Made by a program: the position numbers and the translations under genes. The notes beneath the pieces were generated by a model, which saw nothing but the letters and a program-made list of their open reading frames with translations, did no database searches and was not told where the DNA came from. From NCBI GenBank assembly GCA_037957365.1, contig JARHVA010000251.1, forward strand, positions 412,501-476,500: DNA of 64,000 nucleotides, read 5' to 3'. Numbering within the stretch: position 1 is the stretch's first letter; each line of letters opens with the position of its first letter. Source of the stretch: Torreya grandis (lineage: Eukaryota > Streptophyta > Pinopsida > Cupressales > Taxaceae). This document shows, piece by piece, positions 26,621-38,052 of this stretch.

Positions 26621-26739
26621 AATTTGGAATTCATTCAACAAAAGTCTATAAAGGGGAAAATGATTGCTGACCAACTAGCAGATGCCCCTTTACCTGATAA
26701 CCAACCCTCTAATTGTGAATTTCCTAATGAGTCTATCAC

Positions 26740-27037
26740 CATGCTATCCACCGATGACATCCCCTATCAAATGATAATTTTATTTGATGGATCTAAATGT
26801 CAACTCAATGGGGGTGTGGGGGTCATTCTCATCCCTCACAAGGGTGAGCCCATGCCTTTATCCTTCAATCTTGACTTTGAATGCACCAATAACATGGTTG
26901 AGTATGAAGCCTTAGTTTTGGGGCTTCAAACTACCATTTTCTTGGGCATTAAGATAATCAATATCTTTGGCGACTTACAACTAGTCATTAATCAAATTAA
27001 CGGTTCATATCTTTGTAAAAATGAAGCTTTACAATGA
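26740..27037 (+). pseudogene. Second (archaeal-type) RNase H of element A
   Basis: About 150 bases after the first RNase H a second, unrelated RNase H fold is readable. It has ILFDGSKCQLNGGVGVIL, then NNMVEYEALVLGLQ and IINIFGDLQLVINQ. These supply the Asp, Glu and Asp of an RNase H active site, all retained. A second RNase H of this type between RT-RNase H and integrase is characteristic of Tat-lineage plant gypsy elements. The frame is open for 149 codons from 26,588, so this is the best preserved domain of A. Confidence 0.88.
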
Positions 27038-27359
27038 TATAAACATTGTGTTGACACATTGTTAGGGTCTTTCAATCATTATCTCTTGCAAACTATTCCT
27101 TTCTCTATGAATAAGTTTGCCAACACAATGGCCTCTCTCACCTCACACATCCCATCTTCATCTACTTCCTCAAGAATCTATGTCATGGTACACCATTTGG
27201 CATTTCCCTCATATATCTCAACTGATGTCAACTTTGTTGGCAATATCAATTTTAGTCCACATGATGTTTGGTATAAAAAACTTGTTGACTACATGACTTA
27301 TTCTATCATTCCTCCTGACCTCTCTAGCAATGGATGATAGGATTTTATCAAGAGTATTG

Positions 27360-28495
27360 CTTAATACACAATGCTAGGGGGTCTTCTCTACAAACAAGGT
27401 TTTGAGGGCCTCCTTCTCTGATGCCTAACCACCACTGAGACATCTCATGCCATCAAACAAGTCCATGATGGGATTTGTGGAGGACATTTCAGTGGTAACT
27501 CAGTTGTAAAGTGCATCCTCTACCTAGGCTATTATTGGCCCACTCTTAACCAAGACTGCAATGACTATGTTTGATGTTGTATCAAATGCCAGCAACATGC
27601 TAACCCATACAAGTTGCTAAGGATTTTTGGCCCTTTTCACAATGGGGCTTAGATCTAATTGGTGAGATTAACCCTCATTCATCTCTCTGACATCAGTCTA
27701 TTATCATAGCGATTGAATATTTCACTAAATGGGTGGAAGCTATTCCCATCATCTCCACTAAAGCTAACAAAATCATCATCTTCATTGACCACCACATCAT
27801 CTATCATTTCGGTGTACATCACAAGATAATCACCGATAACAGCAAATTTAAAAAAAAAACCATCCAAAACCTTTGTGATGCTTTTGGCATCAAACTTAGC
27901 TTCTCCTCACCTTACTATCCATAAGCAAATGGATAGATAGAATCTTCTAACAAAATCCTAACTAAAATCCTAATGAAGGTGGTTAACAACACTAGAAGGG
28001 ATTCACACAATCACATTCCCTTCACTTTGTGGGCCTACCGTACTAGCATCTAAACCCTTATGGGTGCTACACCTTTCTCCTTAGTGTACGGAACTGAGTC
28101 CATTTTGCCTTTTGAAGTAAAAATACCTTCTCTTCACATCTCCTTGCATGACATGCTCTCTAATGATGACTTTCATCAAGATCGATTAACACAACTCAAG
28201 TTACGCGATGAATGTTGTCTTGTTGCTCTTAATCATCTTCACATCTACCAAGATCACATCAAGTGTGCCTACAACAAAAATCTGAAAGAGCAAAATTTCA
28301 AAATTAGAGATCTCATCCTTAAAGAAAACCAACACGTGACCAATATGGAAAGAAGCAAATGAGGCAAGTTTGCTCCTAATTGGCTTAGACCTTATATAAT
28401 AACGCACAAGAATGGATTAGGCACTTATTGTTTGTCTTCTCTTAAAGGTCAGCTAAAACCTGAGCCCCTTAATGCCTTACATCTGTGACCATTTT
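27360..28495 (+). pseudogene. Integrase pseudogene of element A
   Basis: The zinc-binding domain reads HDGICGGHFSGN then LGYYWPTLNQDC and CIKCQQH, giving an H-H-C-C set. The core has LDLIGEI (first catalytic Asp, about 27,652), FTKWVEAIPI, IITDNSKF (second Asp) and ESSNKIL (Glu), so the D,D,E triad is still recognisable. The C-terminal part reads GATPFSLVYGTE and ends near 28,495 with FAPNW and LNALHL. Stops interrupt it at least five times. The enzyme would insert element DNA into the genome. Confidence 0.9.
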
Positions 28496-28504
28496 ATTGT
28501 TAAC

Positions 28505-28522
28505 CAAGTAATCATTCACTTG
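28505..28522 (+). other. Hairpin shared with element B (CAAGT/ACTTG)
   Basis: CAAGT at 28,505-28,509 and ACTTG at 28,518-28,522 flank an eight-base loop AATCATTC. The aligned site in B (46,515-46,536) has GTCGAGT/ACTTGAC around an eight-base loop. It lies just after integrase. Confidence 0.5.
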
Positions 28523-28756
28523 ATGTTTAACTTGAGCTCATCCCTTGAACAACCCCCGTCATCCTCATTCCTATTCCTTTTAACCCTTTTTCCCTACAAA
28601 AATTAGTTAACCCTTTTTTAAGCATTAATTCTTTGTCCTAATAAAATGGAAACCCCTAAACATCTATAGTTTAATCCATGACTAAAAGTTTAGTTAACAA
28701 AAAAAAATAAAACTGGGATGCCTAACAAAATATTAAAAAGTCATAAACTGTAAATG

Positions 28757-29001
28757 TAGACTGCTCCCTCAAAGGACAACTGCATTATTGATGTAATTAA
28801 TAGACTACTCCCTTGAAGGATAGCTGTTCAAAGAAATCAAAACATACAAATAAAAATATAGACCACTCCCTCGAAGGATGGCTATGCCTAAATTTTGCTA
28901 CAAAAATAGCACCCTCTTAGAAGCTCCCCACATCGATCAGCTTCACATGACCACAAAACAAAAACAACATCCCCAAGTAGACTTCCCACATTGATCAGTC
29001 T
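28757..29001 (+). other. Conserved hairpin array of element A (five hairpins)
   Basis: Three hairpins (28,757-28,782; 28,801-28,826; 28,859-28,884) have a nine-pair stem with two single-base bulges and loop CTCAAA, CTTGAA or CTCGAA. Two more (28,920-28,944; 28,979-29,001) have GAAGCT/AGCTTC and AGACT/AGTCT stems around a loop like TCCCACATYGATC. Order, spacing class and loops match element B at 46,777-47,025. The first hairpin has one C-A mismatch, as expected from C-to-T decay. It is probably a structured part of the element RNA; function unknown. Confidence 0.7.
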
Positions 29002-29065
29002 CCAAAAAAAAATGACTAACAAACTATCAAGTCATGGACTTGTGTATAGTCGTTCTCAGGGTAAC

Positions 29066-29074
29066 CTATAAAAG
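29066..29074 (+). promoter_or_regulatory. TATA-like box in the 3' region of element A
   Basis: CTATAAAAGGGGCAAAGTTAT matches a plant TATA box and is conserved at 47,088-47,096 in element B, including the flanking GGGGCAA. It lies downstream of integrase and outside the LTR, so if used it would drive a short 3' transcript. A TATA-like word alone is weak evidence. Confidence 0.35.
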
Positions 29075-29164
29075 GGGCAAAGTTATCCCTACTAAAAAGG
29101 GTTATGCTATCCTCACATCACATAATCACACCTATTACCCCAAAATACCCAAGGGATTTTGAGC

Positions 29165-29182
29165 TCACTTAACATCAAGTGA
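29165..29182 (+). other. Hairpin TCACTT/AAGTGA shared with element B
   Basis: TCACTT and AAGTGA flank AACATC. Element B has TCACTTT/AAAGTGA around AATGTC at 47,170-47,189, so the stem gained or lost a complete pair. Confidence 0.5.
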
Positions 29183-29609
29183 TTAGGGTAATTCTCTAAC
29201 AAAAACCAATGGTCAGTGACGTAATGCATGAACGGGGCTTTTATTTGCAAAAACCTTATCTATGTTATCATTATGGTCCTTGTCAATGAAAGAGCAATGT
29301 GCCTTTCACTTCTTACACACCTTCATCACATGCCAGTTTATCTTTTAGGATGCAGTGTCTTAAAATTATATGCTCGCATATTGTCATCTCATAATTTTCA
29401 CTATAAAGTTATGAACCTAACATTCAACTCAATTTTTTCATAAATAACATCACATGTTTCTGATAAAATATAACCAAAACATTTTCTAGCCACTAACATA
29501 ACATCATGATTTATTTAATGCAAATACCAATTTATGTTATATAAATTATCATAACCCATTCACATTAGTTTTTATGGAAAACAATACACATGAAAAGTAT
29601 CAACCAAAC

Positions 29610-29840
29610 ACAATTTATGTCAAGCATATACCATCACCAATAAGGAAACCTGCTGAAGCATAAATAAACTCATTTCATTTTTAGCATACACCATCACCAA
29701 TATGGAAAATTGCTAAGGATGAAAAACCAGATAACCTATGTTACATCATACACCATCACATAATATGGAAAAGGCTATAACATCATCATACACTCATCAT
29801 TTCAAGCATGTATCATCAAACATATGGAAAATGCTAAAAA
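29610..29840 (+). repeat. ~70-bp repeat with CATACACCATCA and ATATGGAAA
   Basis: Four loose copies of ACCATCACCAATATGGAAA-type sequence occur, each followed by GCTNA. Element B has about two equivalents near 47,520-47,590. It is a local tandem expansion in the non-coding 3' region of A. Confidence 0.55.
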
Positions 29841-30224
29841 CACTAACATAACCAAAACAACTAACACAAAGTCACATCCATAACATGTCAATATCTCAAA
29901 CATCTCATTTATATATAACTATCAAATGAAGGTATACATCAAAAATATCTAAAATAGTACAATATATATATGGTTCTCTCAAAATGTATGTACATCTCAC
30001 ATCAACAACACATAGGCCAATATATATATATGCTCCCAACAACTCACAAACACTCCAACACTCACCAACACTCCTCACCACTCACACCCTGACACTTAGC
30101 ACTACTGATATGGACAAATAGGAAATCTCTATCACTCAAAAACTCAGAGCTCTTTTTTTCAACATTTCAAAAGTCACAAATGACTTTTGGTGTGCTGCCA
30201 ATTCACTTTTGTTGGGTTTGTTAG

Positions 30225-30405
30225 GCCACTAACGTTGGAAAAATTATGCCCTAGGCCATCGACATCGGCTGATCTTCTACTGACATTAGCAAAATAATGC
30301 CTTTCTATATTATCAACATCAATTGTCTAACCAACATCAGCAATATGACTACAAATCCTTCTGACTACTTACCAACATTGGTGGCCTAATCAACGTTGAT
30401 GACCT
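30225..30405 (+). repeat. Decayed palindrome array in the 3' region of A
   Basis: At least eight copies of a 10-12 base near-palindrome (forms such as ATCGACATCGGC, CCAACATTGGTG, TCAACGTTGATG) are spaced by 15-25 bases. They match the CCGACNYCGG arrays of element B after C-to-T and G-to-A change. Confidence 0.6.
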
Positions 30406-30800
30406 AAAAACATAGGTCTTCTCTAAAATTACCCAAAATCATGACCAAACAACCAGCCCTTACACTGTAGAAGTCACCTTAGACTTCTCATGGGGCACAT
30501 TGGAGATCACATACATCTCCCTAACCACAACAAAAAACACTCGAGATCACTTATATCTCAGCTCGACTCGATAAATGACCTCAAAGATCACGACTATCTC
30601 CTCAGACCATGACCACTTTTGAGACAACTTTGCCTTGGTTGTTTTGATTGCATATGCTACCTCACAAATTTTTATCAAATTATACGTGCCCCTCACACAT
30701 ATTATCAGATCATGACCAAGTTGATCCCTAATATATGTGGCATTTTCATGTTTTCTAGGAGCACTTCATAGCCCAGATACTTGGACACACGATGCCCATT

Positions 30801-31072
30801 AGAGCTATAGCTTTGTTCGATCTAACCCAATCAGCTACCACTAACAAGTTAGGGAATGGTTACTTTGATTTTAGTCCTCCTTAACCATTAGATCTATAGC
30901 TTTGATCATTTTAACCCAATCAGTTACCACTAATAAGTTGGGGACCAGTTACTCCAATTTTCGTCCTCAAGCATGGAAGTTATAGCTTTGATCGTTTTAA
31001 CCCAATCAACTACCACTAATAAGCTATGGACTGGTTATTTCAATTTTAGTCCTCCTTGACCTTTCAATTTGA
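30801..31072 (+). repeat. ~87-bp tandem repeat, three units
   Basis: Units starting near 30,801, 30,890 and 30,976 share TATAGCTTTG, AACCCAATCA, CTACCACTAA-AAGTT and a GGTTAC-TTTTAGTCCTC tail. Element B has only one equivalent unit near 48,375-48,460, so the triplication is specific to A. Confidence 0.75.
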
Positions 31073-31280
31073 CCTACCTATCAAGTGAAGTGGTATACAT
31101 GTAATCTCAACTATTACAACATTCACACTCTAACCTCACCCTACCCATCCACTGCCTATCAAATCGGCACCCGATTTTGGATTACCTTCTCTCGATTCTT
31201 GCTTTGAGGGGGAATACATCATCCCATACTTGGGGCAACCTACATCTATTTTTGTCTTGCAATTCATTAGAACAAACCAC

Positions 31281-31298
31281 AAGACAAAAAGGTGCAAA
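31281..31298 (+). other. Polypurine tract of element A
   Basis: AAGACAAAAAGGTGCAAA ends immediately before the 3' LTR, where plus-strand synthesis is primed. Element B has the cleaner AGACAAAAAGGGGCAAA at the same place. A's G-to-T change within it is a decay mark. Confidence 0.8.
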
Positions 31299-32868
31299 TG
31301 TAGACACCAATATCGTGTCAACCCCCCTTGGTCCCCTTCTAAATGTTAACACTCCTAACCCACACTTGCACACCTTATTAATTTAAAAATTACTTATTTT
31401 AAATTAATTACCTCACCTTGGACACCTCACTTAGAAACCTCACCCTAAGACCGTTTCTTAGCCTGAGTCAGTCTGAGACTAGGTCCTCCAAACCCTAACT
31501 ACCCATGACCTATTCTCACCCCATCCTAACTCCCTAACTAACTCTCGTGCCTCATAAGCCCTTGTTTTGACCATTCTCTAATGGAAAAGGCACTTGGTGG
31601 GTGGAGAAATGGGCAAAGAGCTAAAAATAACCCTTTTACCTATTCTCTCTCCACTGATGTCGATCAACCCATGACCAATGTCGACAGTCTTACACTGATG
31701 CTGGCAGGATTACTAATGTCAGTTACATAAGCCAAGATCTAACATTGAGCTAAGGCCACCTTTTCACACATTGGCATGCACACTTTGAGATTTCAAACAC
31801 CAAAACTCAACTATTATTCTCTTAGCTACTGAAGCTCTACACAAATCATTCTAGAGACTAGATTGAAAGATTGTATGAGGACCTCGAGCTACTAAATTGA
31901 AGCAATCCATGTTTGCTTCATTGGCTCACAACATCAATCACATCAACCACAATGGGAATCACTTTTCTGACACCTCTGGTTCTTCACCTTATTAAAGCTA
32001 AGTACTCTAGTTTTCATTTTAGTGTTTTAGAATATATTGTCAATTAGTTTTCATTGATATTTCTAAATACTATTGAGAGGCATGACTTCTTTCGTGGAGG
32101 GGCTAAAAGGCCTTCCCCTTGTTCTCAACCCCTTTTCACACTAATCCTCTACCTATATCCTTCCTCAGACCTCATTCACCTTCCCAAAACCCTGCACCAA
32201 CCTCTAAACTTCTAAAAACCCCTCTGTTTATCCCATAAATACTCTAAAAGCCATCCAAGGCTGATAAGCCCAATCAACATCAGCAGACCAATCAACGTCA
32301 GCATCTATAACTCAAATTGACATCAACAGACCAACTAACATCGACACCTTTAGCCAGACCGACATCTGCAACCCAATCAACATCAACACCATTTACCTAA
32401 CTGACCTTGGCAGACCCACCAATGTCAGTGACTGTGTTCTGAACCAACAAACCAAAAAGTCATCTAAACAGCCCATCTAGACTAGACAAAACCTTCAGCC
32501 AGCCTTCTGTAGCATTTTGAAATACATAGAGTGCAAGGAATAGGTACACACCATCTACTTTTCTATTTCTTTAGTCATTTATCATTTCTTTCTTTATAAT
32601 ACGTTTATCTTTAAATAGTGGACTATCATCCCTTAAGGAGCTTCACGCTTTCGGGATTGAGCACGTAGCTTGGCAATCCACCATAACCTCTTCTAACATC
32701 TTTCTTGTTTAAGTTTCATTCTTACTATAGGTGTTTTCCACAGCCAAAGAGGAGCTCCCATAAGGCTTGGATATGGTGTGCACTAAATCTAGGTAACATC
32801 AAACCCATAACCTCTTAACCTTAGTTTCTTTCTCATTTGAATGTAATTAGTGAAAATCTAGAGAAACA
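31299..32868 (+). repeat. 3' LTR of element A
   Basis: Full-length partner of the LTR at 16,989-18,559, beginning TGTAGACACC and ending GAGAAACA. It carries the same decayed palindrome arrays (about 31,650-31,730 and 32,260-32,430). The three-stem structure is at 32,618-32,681, with mismatches at the inner end of its outer stem. Confidence 0.92.
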
Positions 32869-33392
32869 ACACATTTTAGGATAATGTGGTGAAAACATGT
32901 GATTTTTTATGACTCATTTTTTAAACAAACAAAGATTTTCTAGTCTCAAAACATGCATGCAAATAACATAAAATAGAAGTAACACAAATGGCTCAACTTA
33001 TCCCTATAACTAGCATGAGTTTGCATATCTTTAGCCAAAGTTTCCATAGATATACCAATGCTTGTGAGGAATTAAGTGTTAATCCAAAAATTAAAGTATA
33101 TATGTAGGTAGACTTTTTAACCCCCCCTCTATCTCTCAAGAATTGGTGCATGGCATGAACTTAGATTGAGGAGAACTTAGAAATAGGGAGGAAATTACAT
33201 GGCAAGTGGAGTTTACCTAAAAATCTATAAATTTTGCACGTACTAGATGATCCCAAGTGTGTCTAACACAAGGATGAAATCACATCAATTAAATCCAAAG
33301 TACCTAGCTTACTATGCAAGGGTTTATTCCTTTGCATAACAAATCCAGTTGTGTACTAATTAGTGGAGTTTGATGTATAGCTACCACATGGT
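32869..33392. other. Spacer between elements A and E, nothing recognised
   Basis: AT-rich single-copy-looking DNA with no motif. Before A inserted it would have been joined to the sequence ending at 16,988. Confidence 0.5.
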
Positions 33393-34087
33393 TGTTAGGA
33401 TTAAATACAATGCAGATTTTATCCTCCTTTAAGTTATAATAAATTGGGGAAACTATGAAAAAAAAAAACTTTAAAATCAAAACAAAAATGGAAACGGAAA
33501 TGCAAACCACAACACCAAAATAACATGGTTCACCCAACATGGGCTACATCTACAGAGAAGTTTTCTTATTTCTCTATTATAGTAGAGTCTTAGAGAATAC
33601 AACCATGACATAAACCTATCACTCAAACTATCCTCACTCTCTCTTACAACTTCCTTCTTTAATTCTCAAAGCTTAAACCAAGCTTTTACAATGCAATAAC
33701 ATACATAAAAAGGAATGTTCTTACTTATATGACCAAGTATACACCTCATACATAAATCCAAAATTACAAAGAGAAAGGAATGAAGGAGACAAAAAAGAGA
33801 AAGAAGAAAATTATGCCACATTCTAAGTGGATGCATAAGTGGACACTAAACAATATCTTCCACTTTGTGCATAGTTTAAAACAAAGTGGACATTCTTTAT
33901 GAAAAATCATCACCACCTCCATGTGACCTTTTGTCCCTTGTCTTCCACTTTCAAACTCATCCAAACCTAGTGCTCCACTTATCAACTAAAGAAAAAAATA
34001 TGTTAACTCATCTCTTATCCTTAGACAATCACTAAGATATTGGATCCTCCACAAAATTGTGCCCCACACATCCACTCACTTATTCCA
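33393..34087 (-). repeat. 3' LTR of element E
   Basis: On the plus strand it starts TGTTAGGATTAAATACAATG and ends TTATTCCA. It aligns over its full length with 54,664-55,367. Homology stops exactly at these ends, which sit next to the RNase H stop codon on one side and unrelated DNA on the other. Confidence 0.85.
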
Positions 34088-35260
34088 CTCTTGTGACCAC
34101 CTTGGTCAACATATTTGTAGGGTTATCATTTATATGTACCTTCCCCATCTTCAATTTCTCCTCCTCCAATACTAATATAATGAAGTGATACCTCAACTGA
34201 ATATGCTTCATCTTGGAGTGAAATGCTAGTTTCTTAGCTACGTGAATGACACATTGAATGCCACTAAAAAGTATCTCTTTTCCTTGTTCATGTCCCAACT
34301 CCTACATTAGTCTCTATAGCCATATCATCTCCTTACTTGATTATATAGCCACAACATACTTAGCCTTTATGGTATAAAGTGGCATCACTTTCTAGAGATG
34401 TGAGATATAGCTCAACACTATACCACCCATAGTAAATACATACTTGATATTTTTCCTCCTACCATACCTAAATCAACATATCCCCATTGAAAAACATCAT
34501 ATCTACCATACCATATCACTAAATCTATGATCCCTCTCAGATACTAAATAATCTACCTAACTACGTATAAGTTCTCTTTTCCAAGATATCTCATGAATCT
34601 ACTCACCACTCCCACTACATGTGTAATGTTTAGCCTCATACACACCACTGCATACATCAAATTATAAATTGTTTATGTGACTCCTCTCTTCTTATGTCTT
34701 GGGACTCTACTCCTTTGTCAACTTGAAGTTACCCACCAAAGGAGTCCCAATAGGTTTTTAATTCTGCATGCTAAACCTATCTAATATCTTCTTTTTGTAT
34801 TCCTCCTATGATAGTGTAAATGTTTGATTCTTTATTTATCTAGATATCTATATCACAAGGATCAATTTTGTAGCACTTAGATCCTTCATAGGAAAATAAT
34901 CACAAAACTATCTCTTGAGTACATTTAATATCTAATGACTTCATAACCCTACGATTGCACTATGTATATCTCCTCCTCCAAGTCCCCATGAATGAATGCA
35001 GTCTTCACATCCAAATATTCTAGATGTAAATATTTTTCTACAACTATACTCAAAATAGTTATAATAGAAGTCATTTTAATAATAGGAGAAAAAATTTCAT
35101 CAAAGTTTATACCTTTATTCTATGTAAACCCTTTCACCACCAATCTAACCTTATACTTATTTTTGTCACCATCCTCCTTTAACTCATAAACCCACTTTTT
35201 TTGTAATGCCCTCTTGCCTTTTGGAAGCTCAAAAAGGTCCTATATTTTTTTTCCATGAGT
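34080..35260 (-). pseudogene. RT and RNase H pseudogene of element E (Ty1/copia)
   Basis: From high to low coordinates the minus strand reads KYKVRLVVKGFT then FDEIFSPI, and LEYLDVKTAFIHGDLEEEIY (RT palm motifs), followed by a weak middle. The C-terminal RNase H has VIHVAKKLAFHSKMKHIQLR, YHFI and NPTNMLTKVVTR, ending at 34,080. These are the expected Ty1/copia signatures, such as AFLHG.L.EEIYM and SA..LA.NP..H.RTKHI. The central YVDD box is not clearly readable. Several stops are present. Confidence 0.88.
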
Positions 35261-35499
35261 GAGTCATACTCCTCATCCATAGCCTACTCCTACTTCTCCT
35301 TGGCATTATCCTGCACTGCTTCTTCAAAGCTTTCTAGGTCACCATCGTTAGTAAGTAACAAATAATTAATTGAAAGATAAAACCATTTAGGTGGTCTACT
35401 TACTCTTCTATATCTCCTCACAATATCAGTTTAAGATCCCTGCCTTTGGGACATTTCTATTTGTGATGTCTTCAAACACTGTATATTATTTATTGGCTT

Positions 35500-36640
35500 C
35501 CTCTTACTTAATTTCTTGCATCTAATCCATGTACATGAATTTCTAATTGAAGATCACATCTATACTATAGATGATATTATTATCTTCCTTATTCCACAAC
35601 CAAAATCCAAAGTCATTAGTACCATATCCAATAAAGGTGCATTTATAAGATTTTGCCTCTAACTTGGTCCTATACTTTTTATCAATATAAGTAAAATCTT
35701 CACAACCAAAAACTTTCAAAAAAGAATAGTCAACCTTATTACCACTCCATTCTTCCTCTGATATCCCACCATTCAAGGCTATAGAAGGTCCTTTGTTAAT
35801 GAGGTACATGGATGTATTAACCACATCTAACTAAAATTGTAATGGTAGTCCTACGTAAAACCTCATGCTCCTAGTACTCTCCATGATAGTTATGTCCATG
35901 CTTTTTGACACACCATTTTTCTATGGTGTTCCTAGAACCATTCTCAACCTATGGATTCCATTATATGAATAATAGTTATCAAACTCCTTGTTTCAGTACT
36001 CTCCACCATCATCTAACCTAAGGCACTTGAGCTTTAAACCTATTTCATTCTCCACTAAAGCTCTCCATCTCTTAAAAGTTTTAAATACATCATATTTTCA
36101 TTTGATTCAATAAACCCAAACTTTCCTAATTGCATCATCAATGAATGTGACATAATATAATGAACCACCAAGAGAATATACCTAAGTGGGTCTCCATATA
36201 TCCAAATGCAAAAGTTCTAACTTCATCATCTTGTTGGCTGGTCTAACTTTTAGAAACCACACCCATTTCTATTTTCCATATATGTAGTACTCACATAGGT
36301 CCAATTCTATCTCTTTGAGACCTAAAAATATCTCCTTTGAGTGTATAATTTTCATGCCCTTTTCACTTATGTGACCAAGTTTATAATTCCATATAGTTGT
36401 ATTTATATCTAAAATAGCTATATCATAAGATGAATTAGAACTAAAAGTGGATAATTATTAATTACCCACCTTCTCACCTCTTGCCACCACTAGAGAACCC
36501 TTGGTAACTTTCCATGAGTCACCAGTAAAAGTGACTATGCAACCACCACTTCCCAACTGCCCTACAAAAAGTAGGTTCATCATTAAACTAGGAATGTGCT
36601 TAACATCCTTACACACCCATGTGTTTCCATTCTAGAGTTT
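35500..36640 (-). pseudogene. Integrase pseudogene of element E
   Basis: A GAG-pre-integrase segment reads KLGHISEKGMKIIHSKEI. The core has YYVTFIDDAIRKVWVY (first Asp) and LRLDDGGEY (normally RSDNGGEY, second Asp). The C-terminal part is open from 35,824 to 35,543 with VFGCEDFTYIDKKYRTKLEA and CTFIGYGTNDFGFWLW, typical of the copia integrase C-terminus. Stops are frequent in the core. Confidence 0.88.
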
Positions 36641-36980
36641 CTCACCCATGTTTCCTTTTCCAAAAATATTGTGAGGTTCATCATCAAAAAGATACACATG
36701 ACCGAAATCACCTTAACCATAATCTATAAAATAGTGTTTGTTAGGAGTGGCATGAAATGAAGCTCCTGAATCTAAAACTGAAGATTCATAAATATTTTCT
36801 AAAGAAATAACCAAGGCATCTTGTAACAAATCACTTGCTACATTTGCCTCTTTGTTACCTTCATGTTGTTCCTTGCTTAATCTTCTATGAAGATCCCAAC
36901 ATTATTTCTTTGTGTGACCCAACTTCCCATAATGCCAACACTCCATCCTTATGGTGGATTTTGACCTTGAACCTTTCCTT
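36640..36980 (-). pseudogene. Protease and zinc-knuckle remnant of element E
   Basis: The minus strand near 36,750-36,790 reads SVLDSGASFHATPNKHYF, a well-kept copia protease active site (D-S-G-A-S-H/F-H). About 130 bases upstream on this strand is CWHYGKLGHTKK, a stop, then C. This is a CX2CX4HX4C knuckle in which the second Cys is now Tyr. LMMNLLFVGQLGSGG follows the protease. Confidence 0.85.
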
Positions 36981-37079
36981 AATTTTCCATGGTTTCCTCT
37001 TAATCTAGTATTTGATCTCCCTCATGTATCCATGGATAAAGCATTTATTAATGTGGATGTCTCACGCATGCTTCTCCTC

Positions 37080-37562
37080 TACATTTATTAACTAAGGATC
37101 ACACCCACCACATCCTCAAACTTGAGCTTTGTGTTGTTCAAGATAGAGTTTATCACCTCCATGATCAAACTATTCTAGCTTTTAGGTAAGAAATACAAAA
37201 TGAGGAGAGCCTTGACTTCATCATCAAATTTAACACTAAAAAAATATAACTGACTAGTGACCATATTGAAATAATTTAAATGGTTAGCAATAGAACCAAT
37301 TTTATCCATTTTCATGTTAAATAATTTCTTCTTAAGAAATTTTTTTTTGGAGGTAGAAAGTTTTTTGTATAACTTTCCAAAGGCTTTCATAATATTCTCA
37401 GTAGTCTTCTCCTAGGATATGTTGAAGTATAGCATTGATGAAATACATAATCAGATGGTCCCAAGTGATTTTATATCCAATAACTCCCATTGCTCATTCA
37501 TCATAGTTATAGGTTGTCTTTATTTTTCCTCCCAATGGTAAGAGGAGGTATTTTTGTTAGAG
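37080..37562 (-). pseudogene. gag pseudogene of element E, main part
   Basis: The frame open from 37,390 to 37,175 has MKAFGKLYKKLSTSKKKFLK, KLFNMKMDKIGSIANHLNYF, then MVTSQLYFFSVKFDDEVKAL. This is the UBN2/gag domain of Ty1/copia (family form LF.LKM.EG.SV..H...F..I..QL...G..FDDE..A..LL.SLP). Upstream to 37,562 the match continues with LPLGGKNKDNL-like sequence and stops. Element D interrupts the frame at 37,563. Confidence 0.88.
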
Positions 37563-37567
37563 GTAAT
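37563..37567. repeat. Target-site duplication GTAAT of element D (left)
   Basis: GTAAT directly precedes the D LTR and matches GTAAT at 54,505-54,509 directly after the last D LTR. Removing D and one copy rejoins the gag reading of E. Confidence 0.85.
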
Positions 37568-38039
37568 TATTAGTGTAGGATTTATTTTCATTGTGTTTTC
37601 TTATATTTTTCCTAATATGATATTACATGTTATTTGTATTTCCTACTTTTGTGGATATTCTTGCCTAGGTGTGAAGTCATTGGAATTTTTAATGACCTAT
37701 CATATGTCTTAGCGGTTATCTTACACGTCATTCATTATGGGGGTTACTCCGTTAATTGGTTATTCTTAAACTAGGGAGTTACATTCTATTTTGAAGCATC
37801 TTTAACTACCTTTCATGGAGGAGTTACATCCACTCCTATTTCTACTTTTAATTCATACAGATTATCTAATCTAAATTTATTGATTTGGAGCCATTAACTT
37901 TGTTATGTGCAAATTAGTCTTGGTTTATTTGTAATTTGTAGTTGTATGTGTTTGCCTAGATTTGGACTTCATGAAAATCATGTCTCACATAAATTTTGTT
38001 GCACTTCCATAAACCAATAGATTTTTGGCATCCTCGATA
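37568..38039 (+). repeat. 5' LTR of element D
   Basis: It begins TATTAGTGTAGG, with TG changed to TA, and ends CCTCGATA directly before the primer site. It differs from the 3' copy at 54,033-54,504 at about 82 of 472 positions by my hand alignment. Confidence 0.88.
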
Positions 38040-38052
38040 TGGTATCAAAGCC
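38040..38052 (+). other. Primer binding site of element D (initiator Met tRNA type)
   Basis: TGGTATCAAAGCC abuts the LTR. It matches the usual plant copia site TGGTATCAGAGCC, complementary to the 3' end of initiator methionine tRNA, with one difference. Confidence 0.88.

Larger units (their letters stand above)
16989..32868 (+). mobile_element. Element A: decayed Tat-like Ty3/gypsy LTR retrotransposon
   Basis: A full-length element of about 15.9 kb. It has LTRs of 1571 and 1570 bp starting TGTAGACAC and ending GAGAAACA, a tRNA-type primer site, gag, protease, RT, RNase H, a second RNase H, integrase, a long structured 3' region and a polypurine tract. Two RNase H domains and the gag type point to the Tat lineage. 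The LTRs differ by about 11% over the first 400 bases and all genes have stops, so it is an old dead copy. Flanks ACACC (16,984-16,988) and ACACA (32,869-32,873) are a near-match target duplication. Confidence 0.92.
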
